Assembly: GCA_021234155.1 (NCBI GenBank)
Contig: JAJEKV010000031.1
Coordinates: 13,013,748-13,077,747, forward strand
Length of the DNA stretch: 64,000 bases
Direction of reading: 5' to 3'
Origin: Isoetes taiwanensis
Taxonomy: Eukaryota; Streptophyta; Lycopodiopsida; Isoetales; Isoetaceae
Shown here piece after piece: positions 25,690-35,932 of this stretch; the first letter of the stretch is position 1; every line of letters begins with the position of its first letter. Below the pieces are notes generated by a model. The model saw only the letters and a program-made list of their open reading frames with translations. It was not told where the DNA came from and made no database searches. Both the position numbers and the translations under genes were made by a program.

Positions 25690-27425
25690 GGCCCTTAAAT
25701 CATCATAAATAGCTCGATGGTCAGCCCTAGCAATAACCCATTTTTGGGAGGAAGTGGTTGCCCTTCACCTCGGATCCATGCCTCTTTCTTTGTATTACTT
25801 ACCTTAAGGTCCATCGGCATTTGTTGTGTCTTTTTGACCAAATACATGCTTCCATAAAGAGTTTCCCCGTTCTTGAAGATATGCATCGGGTCTAAAAGGT
25901 GTTGAATCGATAGGTGGGTCCAATATGGTAGTCTATAAAAAGCAGACTTCCTTTTCATATTGGCGATAAAGACTTCCTCCTCGCGGCTTCCTCGCCACCA
26001 GCTGTATAATTCCTCATCCTCACTTGTCTAGGGTCATTTCGACCTCCTCCATTTGCGGGTGCCCCCCCCCAGTTTCCCCTTGCGGATTTTCCCCTCTTCC
26101 TTCTTATCCCAGCGCTCACCCCATTTCGTATGGTAATTACGCTTGGTGGTTACGTATAGTCGGTGCCACCGGTGTAATACTTGCTTTACGAAGGGGTGCG
26201 TGTGGCGGCAAATACTTCCTAAAACCCTCGTATACTACTTTCTTGGATGCTTAGAGTGGCGGTCTTTGCAACTTTTCCCCACATATCATGCAAAGGGAAG
26301 TGCCCAGATGTCTTAAACCGAGCGATTCGGCAAACCCGGAAAAGTCATGCATAGTCCACAATAGTATACCTCTAAGATTAAAAGCGTCATTTTTATGGGC
26401 ATCGTGGACACTGAATACTGTGTTCCACAAAGGGAGTAACTCATCCACAATTATTCTTAGGTACACATCTAAATTACTTGGTTTTTCTTCCCGGTATCAA
26501 TAAAGTCATCATAATGTGCCCACTCTTCATCAACAACCATGGGGGTATGTTGTAGTTCACTATCATCAGCGGCCATGTAGACCATGCGATCGATTGTGTA
26601 CCATATGGGTTTCGCCATCGGTGGCCAGCCCAAAGCATACGTTCGTGGTTCTTTTCAAAGTCGGGCCATGTCGCATCGACATGCTTCCAAAAGCACCTTG
26701 TCGCTCGGGACTCGCATCACATCATCACTAGATGCATGTGTAGCAAGTGAAGTCCATTAGGCTAGCCAATGTCTTACCAGCGGAACATCAACTTTAACCT
26801 ATAGAATAAATTATAGGCAACATATAAGTACCGAAAATAAGTGAATTTACAACTATTTGTAAGAAGTGGTGATGCATATACCTTGGGATTATTGGAAAGT
26901 GTCGAATAACCTTACGAGGTACCGTTTTTCCCTTTAGGTCATTCGTATCTCGGTTCATTACATACGAGACAATGAGTGGACTTCTCATGCTCAGCGGGGG
27001 GATAGAAGATCATACAATCATTTGGACATGCATGTATGACTTTATAACCAAGGCCGGTCGCTTGAATCATTTTCTTAACTTGAGATCTGTCGGTAGGCAT
27101 ATTGTTCTTCTACGGAAGGATCTTCGTGCAATAACTGCGCGCATCTAAGAGTGGTAAGATAAAAGATGGAGATGGTGGTAAGATAGAAAGACTTGATAAG
27201 TATGTCACCTCAATAGAGCGAGAGACACTTGCATTGCTCCACTTGAACTTGGTTTGGAGATTGAGAATTAGCGAACACTGCGAGCAAGCGAGGTTGAGGC
27301 GCGAGGGAAATAAGCTGCGTTTACGCTTCGATAACAATAGGGTCATCGTCGGTCGACCAATCCTCGAAGGGTATCCAACATCTTCTACCATATCCTCTCC
27401 ACCACCATCCCTCGACATCATCTAA
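25690..27425 (-). pseudogene. TNP2-like CACTA transposase (broken)
   Basis: Minus-strand segments line up with TNP2 in order: LQTKFKWSNASVS (27.25 kb), IHACPNDCMIFYPP with a following CLVC zinc pair (27.03 kb), KTVPRKVIRHFPIIPR (26.92 kb), FGLATDG (26.63 kb), MTLLIPG (26.5 kb), VDELLPLWNTVFSVHDA and ILLWTMHDFSGFAE (26.45-26.3 kb), and LPYWTHLSIQHLLDPMHIFK (25.92-25.8 kb). TNP2 cuts and joins transposon ends. The longest unbroken piece is under 110 codons, so it cannot be expressed as read. Confidence 0.8.
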
Positions 27426-27812
27426 ATCAATATCGGGTAATTCTTGAAGGCGTGCAACATATCGAGCATCGGCTCGTCACGAAAACTTAGTTCTCGGGTT
27501 AGGTCAATAGTTTCATCCTCTTCATATTGATCGTGCATAATATCTTCATATTGGTGCGCTCGGCTTGAAATTCACGACGATAGGTTTCCCTTTGCACGTA
27601 ACTTAGAACTAATGGATCGGGATGGAGACCGCTCCGAATGAGTTCATTAAGCAGAGAGTAGCGTATTAACCATCATGTCAAATAATGTAATAAGTATAAA
27701 ATACATACAACCATTTGTATAGACTCACGAATGACAAAAACATATTAAAAAAAAAACCTCTTTATTCCTTTTTTTAGTACAACAATACTATTGTTCCATC
27801 TCAAATGGGGAG
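27426..27812. other. Gap without recognisable gene
   Basis: Low-complexity AT-leaning DNA between the CACTA 5' end and the inverted-repeat element. I see no conserved reading frame or repeat here beyond short A and T runs at 27745-27775. Confidence 0.4.
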
Positions 27813-28984
27813 AACAAGGTTTAAAATGAAAGCACTTATTTAAGAAGTGCGTTTGAAAGATTCCTTCTAAAAATTTACAAAATTCTAAAATACCCTAAAA
27901 GGACTCTTTTACTATCTTGTGTCTAAAAGATTTATAAAAGCGCTCATGAAAAGCAGGACATTTTAGGAAGACTTAACATTAAGGAGAAGAACAACAAAGA
28001 AAAATATCTCATTTTAGAGGGAAAAAGGACCCTCTGAAAGCCAAAGATTTATTATGGGGCAAACTCATATGAAAAAATTAGGCGGCTTTTGTATCTTATA
28101 ATTTTAGAACGTTTATATTGGTTTGTTATAGAAGACAAAAATTTGTTATTTCACAACCATTTTGGCTAAACATCCTAATTGACCTTAAAAGACATTGGGA
28201 GCAGTTGAACAAACTGCTTGAATGAAAAATTATTGTTTTTGCATCATATGGTATTACAAATGATAATACATCCCGAAATCATGCGGTTAGTTGAAGTTCC
28301 AAGCCCGGCGATGCATGTATAAATTTATCACAGGAAGCGAGAAGTTGAAGTAGTGAAGCTCTGTGATTACATGGCCTTCTTTGTTGTTCTCGGAGATGTA
28401 TTCATCATGTCTTTGGGCTTGCACAATACCAATCCACAATATAGTGATGTTGAGAAGATAGTCAAGCTCCTTGTCAATGTTGAGAGTCTTGACATAATTC
28501 CATCATGTAGCAATGGGCGTCCTTTGCACATTTCTCCCTGAAGAAGTATTTGTCTATCTTGCTTTTTTTTGTCTGTTTGCAAAGAAATAGGTAAACTTTT
28601 GAGGGGTTGCTACTCCTCGCACCCCTATGGACAAACTACGTAGTTTCCTTCTCGTTGAACACATGTGTCTCCATAACATTTTGGGGTCCTTTGCCTTTAG
28701 AAGCAGTTTTTGAGCTGCCTAAAGTGAAGTTAGCATGTGTGTAGAGAAAAAAAAGTAAAAATAACAACGGGATTCGACTAATTTATGCTCTAACATTGCA
28801 TTACAAGGTCAGAGAATTTAGAACTATTTTAGAACTTTTGAACTAAAAACTAAGAAAAGCGCATAAAATTATCCCTTGAGTGTGTTATTTCAAGCGATTA
28901 TTAAGTTGCAAAAACCTTTGGGAGCAAGAAAGACCCCACAAGATTTTGCACAATATAAACTTATACTCCTGGACTACATATTTT

Positions 28985-29222
28985 ATGTATATATATATAT
29001 ATCTATATACATCTTATACATGTTAATATATATATATATTCAATATATATACGTTCACATATTTGTATATATAAAAAAAAAACGGTATAAATTTATACCG
29101 CAGGAAGTCTCGTGGTATAGATTTATACCGCAAGACTTCTCTTTTTTTCGGATATATATATGTAAATATATATGTTATATATATATTATATATTTATATA
29201 ATATACATATATATATATCTTT
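28985..29222. repeat. TA-rich low-complexity tract
   Basis: Alternating TA runs (28985-29070 and 29150-29222), split by the first two palindromes of the 29 kb cluster. They could form hairpins. Confidence 0.75.
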
Positions 29223-29458
29223 GGTATAAATTTATACCGAGAAAACTCTTGCGGTATAAATTTATACCGCTTGGGTCCTCTTGCGGTATAAATTTATACC
29301 GCTCGAGTCCTTTTGCTGTATAAATTTATACCGCTCGAGTTCTTTTGTTGTATAAATCTATACCGCTCAAGTCTTCTTGCGGTATAAATTTATACCGTCA
29401 ACTTTCTCTAGCATACTATGTCCACATATTACTATCTATTAAGGTATAAATTTATACC
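29084..29458. repeat. Cluster of nine copies of palindrome GGTATAAATTTATACC
   Basis: Copies begin at 29084, 29114 (one change), 29223, 29253, 29285, 29316 (one change), 29349 (two changes), 29381 and 29443. Copies 3 to 8 form a regular array with ~30-32 bp period and spacers resembling CGCTCGAGTCCTTTTG. Six of the nine keep the perfect 16-bp dyad. The dyad could be a protein-binding site or a hairpin. Confidence 0.9.
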
Positions 29459-30059
29459 ATCTTGAAATTTATTTGGAAGAAACTAAAGACTCTGAGAGAG
29501 AACAAATAAATTACAAAGTTTAAAAAGTCAGATTGGATACATCGTCGCCATCGCGGTATCTGAGAAGTCTATAGCAATTTGGAGGAGCAAATAAAGCAAG
29601 TGTATAAAGCAAAGCACAAGCATCTTGACTTCACCTCGCGTGTGAGGCATACTTTAAGGTGACAATATTTGCTTCATTGAGGCAATATCAAAATGTGTTG
29701 CATTTTTTGCAATTTTGTTCATAATTTTGTAGTGAATTTATAAACTTTGAACTAAATACGTTTTTGGGCACTCTTAAGCTTCTTTGTTTTTTTCAATGTC
29801 TATTTTGTTTTGTCCTTAAAAATATTACTATTTCTCAAACCAAACTAGGGGGTCAAAAAATGGTACCAAACAATTTTGAATGGAAGCTGAGTTCAAATTC
29901 CCCTCCAAAAATGGTGCCTAAAATATTCAAATTGTCACACTTGTCACAAATATACCAAGAAAAGGGCATTTTTTAAGGGAATTTTAGGGAATCTTTCAAA
30001 GATTCCTTTTGAAGTGCGTTTGCAGCAAATAAGTGCGTTTCATTTTAAACTTTGTTAGA

Positions 30060-30680
30060 GGTCTATCATAGCGATAGTTGATAAATAACTCATCTCCAAT
30101 GTTTATGCTTTTAATAGCACACACCATGATATATCTGCTTTTTACAGATCTTGTAAAAAAATCTTCCTCCCCTCCTTGACACTCTAAAAATTCACAATTG
30201 CATCGCTCACGGTTGTCAATAGAACTGTTGATGAACCACTGCAATATTGCCATGAACCCACGGCCGACCATCAATAAACTTCAACTCCTCATCACATGCC
30301 CCCCCACTATCGGCGTAGCGGCATTGGAATTCATTCCATAAATCCTCATCGCCAAGCATATTTAGTCAAAGTTTGCCAAGTTTTCCAATCGTATTTTCGG
30401 GGACGCATATGGCATTAATGGAATGTGGGTATCTCGCTCCACTTCTATCTGGCGTCTTGGGAGATAAGGCGAATCCGACTTACGGACAAATGCGGCTCCG
30501 CATAATGATGTATCTTCTTCCCCAATAAGCAAATTCTTGATCCATAGGGATAGGTAAGTCTCCTGGCCACAAGCCAAATGTCTTGCGGTGCCTAACAAAG
30601 GGTCGGACTAATCTTTGCAATTCTTCAGGAATTTCACGCTCGGGCAGTGAGGCCAAGCGTTCTTGGGAAGCGACACATGC
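30060..30680 (-). pseudogene. SET-domain-like gene remnant
   Basis: On the minus strand the order is IPEELQRLVRPFVRHRKTFG, PWVHGNIA, then FINSSIDNRERCNCEF and RYIMVCAIKSINIGDELFIN followed by YRYDRPL. The last three resemble the end of a SET lysine-methyltransferase domain (G.I..FIN.S...NC.F, then the A...I..GEEL..NY box). At least two frameshifts break it. The reading stops being SET-like at ~30060, exactly where the 2.24 kb inverted-repeat element begins, so that element may have inserted in this gene. Family assignment is tentative. Confidence 0.42.
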
Positions 30681-30944
30681 AATGTTCTCATGATTGTAGC
30701 CCGCCGTGTTCTTTCACGAGGGGAACACTCAGCGTTGAGCGGCACCCATCCACATTATTGATGAATCGGGTTACTGCTTCGGTTTCATATGCCTCTATGG
30801 ACAACATTAAACCAAAATCCACATCTAGTTTGGAGGAGACATCAGCATCATCTACCTACATATTTAGATATCATAAACATCTTGAATATATACTTGAATT
30901 GGGAGAGATACTCTAAAAAAAAAAAAAACAAATAATAATTGTAT

Positions 30945-31155
30945 ACCAACCTGATATCCATGACGAGCATCAGATCTGGTGGGTTGTTCAAATGTACCAA
31001 ATCTTATCAGATGGTCTTCAACAACCGTTCTAAGTCGTCTCTTCAGCCCCATACATCTTTTACAATCGCAAACTATTTTGTCCCTACGCCAATTACAAAA
31101 GGTAAGTACTATATCTTTGCACAATAGTTTGAACGGCTGTGATAGATACAATATA
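30945..31155 (-). pseudogene. Transposase-associated domain (CACTA N-terminus-like)
   Basis: Minus-strand reading KIVCDCKRCMGLKRRLRTVV then EDHLIRFG and a following HG resembles the N-terminal transposase-associated zinc domain of plant CACTA proteins (I.CPC..C.N......V..HL...GF......HG). It is isolated from the TNP2 part by about 3.5 kb containing the inverted-repeat element and the SET-like remnant. It ends in a run of A residues at 30916-30927. Confidence 0.5.
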
Positions 31156-31163
31156 TGGTAGTA

Positions 31164-31212
31164 TAAACCCTAAACCCTAAACCCTAAACCCTAAACCCTA
31201 AACCCTAAATCC
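31164..31212. repeat. Interstitial plant-type telomere repeats
   Basis: Six perfect TAAACCC units (31164-31205; TTTAGGG on the minus strand) followed by one degenerate unit TAAATCC. This is the Arabidopsis-type telomere sequence found in most plants. It lies in the middle of mobile-element debris, not at a chromosome end. Confidence 0.95.
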
Positions 31213-31238
31213 TAAATGGGCCGGTGGGCCGGACCGTA

Positions 31239-31500
31239 GTCCTCTCCACTCAAGGTGAAGCCGACCATGCCCTTTCCGAGTAACGACCCTTATATAAGTT
31301 TCAATTTCAATAAAGATCTTTTTGGACGCAGCGCTAGCCCCGATACATAGAGTCCCCTCCACTCAAGGTGAAGTCGACATATGACCTTGACTACGCGACA
31401 CCTCAATTTTGTAATCTACATTGTACTTAGTAAGGTATGAAGGTGAGTTTGGGCCTGGCACACCTGGTCCTCTCCACTCAAGGTGGAGGCGACCAGGTGT
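31239..31500 (+). repeat. Three copies of a CTCCACTCAAGGTG box
   Basis: CTCTCCACTCAAGGTGAAG (near 31243), CCTCCACTCAAGGTGAAG (near 31356) and CTCTCCACTCAAGGTGGAG (near 31471) recur about 115 bp apart, each followed by a CGAC(C/A) word. They follow the telomeric block directly. No protein frame spans them. Function unknown. Confidence 0.7.
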
Positions 31501-31799
31501 CCTTGACCAAAAAACACTTTTTTTACTACTCGCAGCGACACCGTCCTCTCCTAGTTTATATATGTCTAGGCTACTAAATACAAGAATCGGTAACTTACAT
31601 GTGGCGGTTCCAAGATATCCGGCCTCCCACGGTGGTAAGACAACATCAATCGTCTCACGGCCATCTCGGAGCGTCGATCATGCCGATGACCATGGCGATC
31701 CATGTAGGGCGACAACAAGTATAAGATATGGTTAAAAAGAAGAACACCAAAGGCTTTTGGAAGAGGAGCGAAAAGAAAATAACAATGAATGCCGAGAAA

Positions 31800-32300
31800 A
31801 AAGTTGTTTATATAGAAATCGTAACGTCGATCGCATGCGGACGTGGCGTCGCCGACGTAGTGTCAACGGTCACATGCCGGGTCACCTACGACTTGGCGTA
31901 CACAACAGCAAATGCGCACTGAGGCGTGTCATACGTCGTGTAGACCACGCCTATCGACGTATAGTCAACGGTCAAAATCCAGGTCAAAAAGACACGTGGC
32001 GAAAGTTTCGGCGTGTCTTAGGTTCTGTAATGTCACATGACGTCGCATGCGACGTCGACATTTGTCGTGACATTTGTCGTGACATTTGTCGGTTATGAAA
32101 TTTATGTATACCTATACTTTTCAAAGCAACCTAAAATCTGAGCAAGTTTTGTGTAACAACCTAAAATCGCATACCTCAAAACACTTGAACATAGCTTGAT
32201 TACATCGCAGAAAGCAAATTAAGTGTGGATGTGTCGACATTTGCCGTGACATTTGTCGTGACGATGCCAGGTGGGCGATGGCATTTTTTAGGCAAATTTT
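31800..32300. repeat. CG-rich patch with GTCGCATGCGAC and CATTTGTCGTGA repeats
   Basis: TAGTGTCAACGGTCA (31859) recurs as TAGTCAACGGTCAA (31961). TGACGTCGCATGCGACGTCG at 32038-32057 is an inverted repeat, followed by three tandem ATTTGTCGTGAC units (32059-32094). A second CATTTGCCGTGACATTTG copy is at 32236. The patch is CG-rich in an AT-rich neighbourhood and related to 35.9-36.25 kb. Confidence 0.7.
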
Positions 32301-33660
32301 GATCAGACGCTTTGACACATGGGACATTAATGCCTTGGATTTGCAAGGAGTCGTCAGAAGCAGTTCTCCCACTATGCTGGACACCAAGTTCCTCATTCGG
32401 ATTGCATTTTGTTGCTTCTCTAAAGATGTTGGATGAGGATATGGGAGTCCCACTTTTTGACTACCCAATCTTCGTTGTAGAAATTCTAGGGGGTAAATCC
32501 ATATGTCATTTCTAATTCCTTCTTTTTTTCTCTTTCTGGATCAAGCAGAAGCTAAATTATGAGCTCAAAAAATTCTGGATCAACCATCTCCAACTCCATG
32601 TCCATCACTAAATTCATCTGCTTTTTCAAAATACCCATAGCACAAATAGGCCTATATAAATTAAAACAAGCAATATTATTGTCATATCCTTATTCATCGT
32701 GGCATTCATCTTCTTGATATCCATCCTGATCATATTCATCTTCTTCATATTTTTATCTTCAAATTCCATTTTGAAAACTGATTTAGAAATCTATATCATA
32801 TCATATATCCAGTTTTTTTTGTATTCTACATCATGCTTATATACATAAGGCGGTGCCTCAAAAATTGCGGATCAACCATAAGCTAAATTACGAGCTCAAA
32901 AATTCGGATCAACCAGGAGCTAATCGAGCTCAAAACTACCATATTATAGTTATATCAAAAGATAGAATTTAAGTTGCTTCAATACCAAATATCGACTCCA
33001 AACGGCTGAAAACTTTACGCAAAGAAACATTTGCATCCCCTGCATCAACATTTGTAATTTCCAAAGACCAGCAGAAGGATCCTTCGCGGTGATGTAAAAT
33101 TTTTACCTTGGATATCTCTCTCAAAGCGAAACCACATCATTCACACCGCAAATTCTTTGCCTTGACAAATCTGCTCCGACCTTTTGTGAAGACATAACTT
33201 TGGGAACTATCCCAATAACAGTATCTAAATTTCCACATGCATTGATTTTCATCTTTTTTTTTTCTCCACAATTCCATCGCAAGGCAAATGTGCTTCTGCG
33301 TTGATTTTTGGAATGACGAGCTGAAACAAAAAATCCAACGCAGAATCAGTTATCAAATCAAGCTGCCCACTTGGTTGCACAAGCACGAAATGAAATGCCA
33401 GTCTCAAGGACTTTCTTATCTAACCAATCTACACTATCTTGAGAGCCAACTAGATCCACCACAGAAATATCTGGTGGAGTGTCTAGCATAATATCCTCTA
33501 GGTTGAACTTTTTGTACGCATGGCTCAGTATCAAACGTGAATCCAAGCTCTCTTAAAAGATGACGCGCATCATTTTCTATACTCCTTGCCAACCCTGATT
33601 GTTTGCACCTTGATTGTTTGCCCTAAATCGCTTTAAAAACAATGGGAACATGAATTGAAG
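32300..33660. other. AT-rich stretch without a recognisable gene
   Basis: Small open frames occur on both strands, for example 33358-33546 (-), but none resembles a family I know. Phrases such as GAGCTCAAAAA.TCTGGATCAACC recur near 32560 and 32890, suggesting old repeats. Confidence 0.4.
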
Positions 33661-33663
33661 GAA

Positions 33664-33950
33664 AAAGTAGTACCATCTGTCAAGCTATCTGTGTACATAT
33701 ACCATGAAGATCAGAGAAGAATAAATTGTGTTGAATTTTGTAAGCACGACATTGTGCTTACTACATATGGAACCATTTGTTCTGAATTACAGAAAGCCAT
33801 CTGAAGAGGATGAAAAGAAGCAGCCCCCCAGGCTAAGGGGCACACTGTCGAACATTAGGTGGTTTAGAATTATTCTGGATGAAGCTCAATCCATTAGAAA
33901 TGCTCACACTAAAAGTTCATGTGCTTGCTGGGGCTTAAGGGCACAATGAA
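33664..33950 (+). pseudogene. SNF2-family helicase fragment (Rad5/Rad16/FRG-like), ATPase part
   Basis: The plus strand reads VKLSVYIYHEDQRR, then KHDIVLTTYGT, and after a frame change NIRWFRIILDEAQSIRN with ACWGLRAQ. These match helicase motifs Ia to II of the SNF2 subgroup that includes Rad5, Rad16 and plant FRG proteins (YHG..R, DVVLTTY, W.R.ILDEAQ.I.N, ACWGLRA). SNF2 proteins move nucleosomes using ATP. Walker A upstream and motif III downstream (GTPIQN) are missing, so this is a relic. Confidence 0.7.
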
Positions 33951-33959
33951 GATGGTGCC

Positions 33960-34430
33960 TTTCTGGAACATGCGACCTTCTACGACACATATGTCACATA
34001 CGTCACATATAATGAAAGTTCTAGAATGTTCTAGAAAGTTTTAAAAAGTTTTAAAAATATAAGAGAATCTTGGGTGAGCCTAAGGAATCCTTCTAGAAAA
34101 TTCGAATGTTGTAGAAAGTTCTAGAATGAATGTTTAGAGAGAATACACTTATTTTCTTCCCAAAGCATTTTGCTAGATGACCAATTAAAATATTTTGGTT
34201 CAACCAACTCCACAATTCTCTTGATTTTCGATGAACAAACTTGTCCAAGAAGGCAATGGCCTCCACAACCTCAGAATAGCCATAATGAAGAAATTAAAAA
34301 AAAGGTTAAGAGATTTCTAAAAAAAAGCGCATGATTTTTTTCTTTCTTTGTATGTTGTGGTATTGATCGGATCATCAATCGATCGCAAAGAAGAACCCAT
34401 AAAAATCTTGGCTCAAAGCGGAACAAGTTC
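33960..34430. other. Gap with repeated GTTCTAGAA words
   Basis: AAGTTCTAGAATGTTCTAGA and similar words recur between 34015 and 34130. Such alternating TTC/GAA spacing can mimic heat-shock elements, but without a linked gene I assign no function. The rest to 34430 shows nothing. Confidence 0.35.
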
Positions 34431-34435
34431 ATGAG

Positions 34436-35083
34436 TCATAGGCGAAAACAATCGAGCATGGCGTTAAAAAACTGCACCAAAGGATCTGATTTTGGCATGT
34501 AGGACAGAAGAGAGGTCTGTTTTTCGGTATTGGGTGTTCGTGAAGAACCCCCAGCGATGTCGGCAAGCTCAACCGCCTTGTGATCCCTAAGCTCCAGGCT
34601 GAAGCCCATTTTCCTTTGCACCATGACATGCTCTGCTTTGAAGACTTCCAAGGTAACAGCTGGCAGTTTAGATACTCTTACTGGCATAGCAGCCAGAGCT
34701 ATGTTCCAATTCCACTTTCCATGTATGGATCTCCGAAACAAGGCCATCAACAGGTGTAGCCACATAGTATCTCGGCTTTTCAAAATCCTCATCAATGGGG
34801 TCGGCTTCATATGGAACTTGTGCAATTGAAACGCAAATTCCTCCACCATCATATATCACAAAATCATCTAGGCGTTTGGCGGGGGTAAAGTTGCAAGTTC
34901 AAGCATTCTGCTTGATTCCAACCTTGATGTTGATCTTTCAACTTCCATAGTGCCATTAGAATTACTTGTATACCCAGCATGAGATTTTAGATCATAACCT
35001 TCTTCCCCCTGTATTGACGTATCCATATGTGCTTCTTTGGTTTGCTGATATAGTTCCAGACAATATTTTTCAAGCTCTTGCAA
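34436..35083 (-). pseudogene. Unrecognised coding-like remnant
   Basis: Three overlapping minus-strand frames look like one frameshifted protein: MQELEKYCLELYQQTKEAHM (35083 downward), VPYEADPIDEDFEKPRYYVA (34.83 kb) and then [20 protein letters not shown] (34.63 kb). The composition is protein-like, with acidic and aromatic residues balanced. I do not recognise the family. It lies between the two SNF2 fragments but on the opposite strand, so it is probably an independent insertion. Confidence 0.35.
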
Positions 35084-35454
35084 GCTCTCAAAGCCCCAAA
35101 AAAACCATTTTCCATGATTTGGTTTTCGAAGAGTCTAGATGAAGGAGGTAATTCAGACGTCGCAAACCCACGTCGCTAAATGACCATTCTCTTTCACATC
35201 TAGAGATAAGATTACTTCCAGAAAGACCTGATGAAGCCGCATTGATATGGACAGATCAATCAGTCAATAATCAATAAATCCCTTTTGCCGGGGATGTTTC
35301 AGAATTAACGCTATGTTTCAGAATTCGCCATCGACCTAAACCTAGAATCCGCCATTAGGACGTCGGGACAAGCGGCTGCAAGTCATATTAAACACTATAA
35401 TGCTTCGGCGGACAAAAGGTAAAAGTGTGGGATTTTTCTTGTGTTCTTGCACAA

Positions 35455-35590
35455 ATTTTAAGGCTTTATCCTGTTCTTCTCTCAGCAACAATGATTGACA
35501 ACAAGCCTATTGTCAAGTTACCTTCAAGGATTGTAAACTTGGAACAACTAGATTTTGACACAGAACAACGTCAGTTTTATAATGAACAAT
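35455..35590 (+). pseudogene. SNF2-family helicase fragment, start of C-terminal lobe
   Basis: The plus strand reads MIDNKPIVKLPSRIVNLEQL then DFDTEQRQFYNE. This resembles the linker before the helicase C-lobe of FRG/Rad5-like SNF2 proteins (G.PI..LP.K.I.L..VDFS.EER.FY). It is on the same strand as the ATPase fragment 1.5 kb upstream and is probably from the same gene, with the region between lost or replaced. Confidence 0.6.
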
Positions 35591-35749
35591 TTATAGCGGT
35601 AGCATATCTACTGTGATGATGCATGCGCAGGCAACACGCTTAAATGAAGCTGCAGGTTGGTCGTCAGAGTCTTTTTTAGACAGGTATCAATCAGACAGCT
35701 ATTGAATTTGTAATCCTAAAAAACCATTAACCTTCGTATATAAAAAATA

Positions 35750-35932
35750 TACGTCACATGCGACCACCTACGTCACATATACGTACTGACGTGTCATATA
35801 CGTCACATATACATACTGACGTGTCATATACGTCACATATACGTACTGACGTGTCATATACGTCACATACGTCATATATACGTACTGACGTGTCATATAC
35901 GACACATACGTCACATACGTCACATATACGAC
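35750..35932. repeat. Tandem repeat based on ACGTGTCATATACGTCACAT
   Basis: A ~30-bp unit (TACTGACGTGTCATATACGT plus CACATATACG) repeats about five times. The ACGT-rich core CACATATACGTACTGACGTG appears at 35774, 35807 and 35837. The repeat is open in frames on both strands and gives artificial Tyr/Thr/Val-rich and Arg/Cys-rich peptides. Confidence 0.88.

Larger units (their letters stand above)
24020..27425 (-). mobile_element. Decayed CACTA (En/Spm) DNA transposon, coding part
   Basis: Read on the minus strand, three domains typical of plant CACTA transposases occur in canonical order: TNP2 core (27.4-25.7 kb), DUF4218 (25.3-25.0 kb) and DUF4216 (24.5-24.0 kb). Every domain is spread over several frames with stops, so the element is dead or the sequence has indel errors. 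I found no CACTA-type terminal repeats at either side, so the ends are not defined. The transposase-associated domain at 30.95-31.15 kb, also on the minus strand, could be its displaced 5' part. Confidence 0.8.
27813..30056. mobile_element. 2.24 kb element bounded by inverted repeats
   Basis: The left end AACAAGGTTTAAAATGAAAG (27813) is matched in reverse complement by the right end (AACAAAGTTTAAAATGAAAC read inward from 30056). The similarity continues inward over CGCACTTATTT and, less exactly, GTTTGAAAGATTCC. No transposase is visible inside; the interior is AT-rich, with a TA-rich stretch and the palindrome cluster at 29.08-29.46 kb. A non-autonomous DNA transposon is the simplest reading. 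No target duplication longer than AG is visible. Confidence 0.6.

Noticed and set aside
29084-29458. CRISPR array
   Set aside because: The repeats are palindromes with ~14-16 bp near-identical spacers, there are no cas genes, and the setting is eukaryotic.
34015-34130. Heat-shock-element cluster (TTCTAGAA words)
   Set aside because: No gene downstream that it could control; more likely simple repeats.
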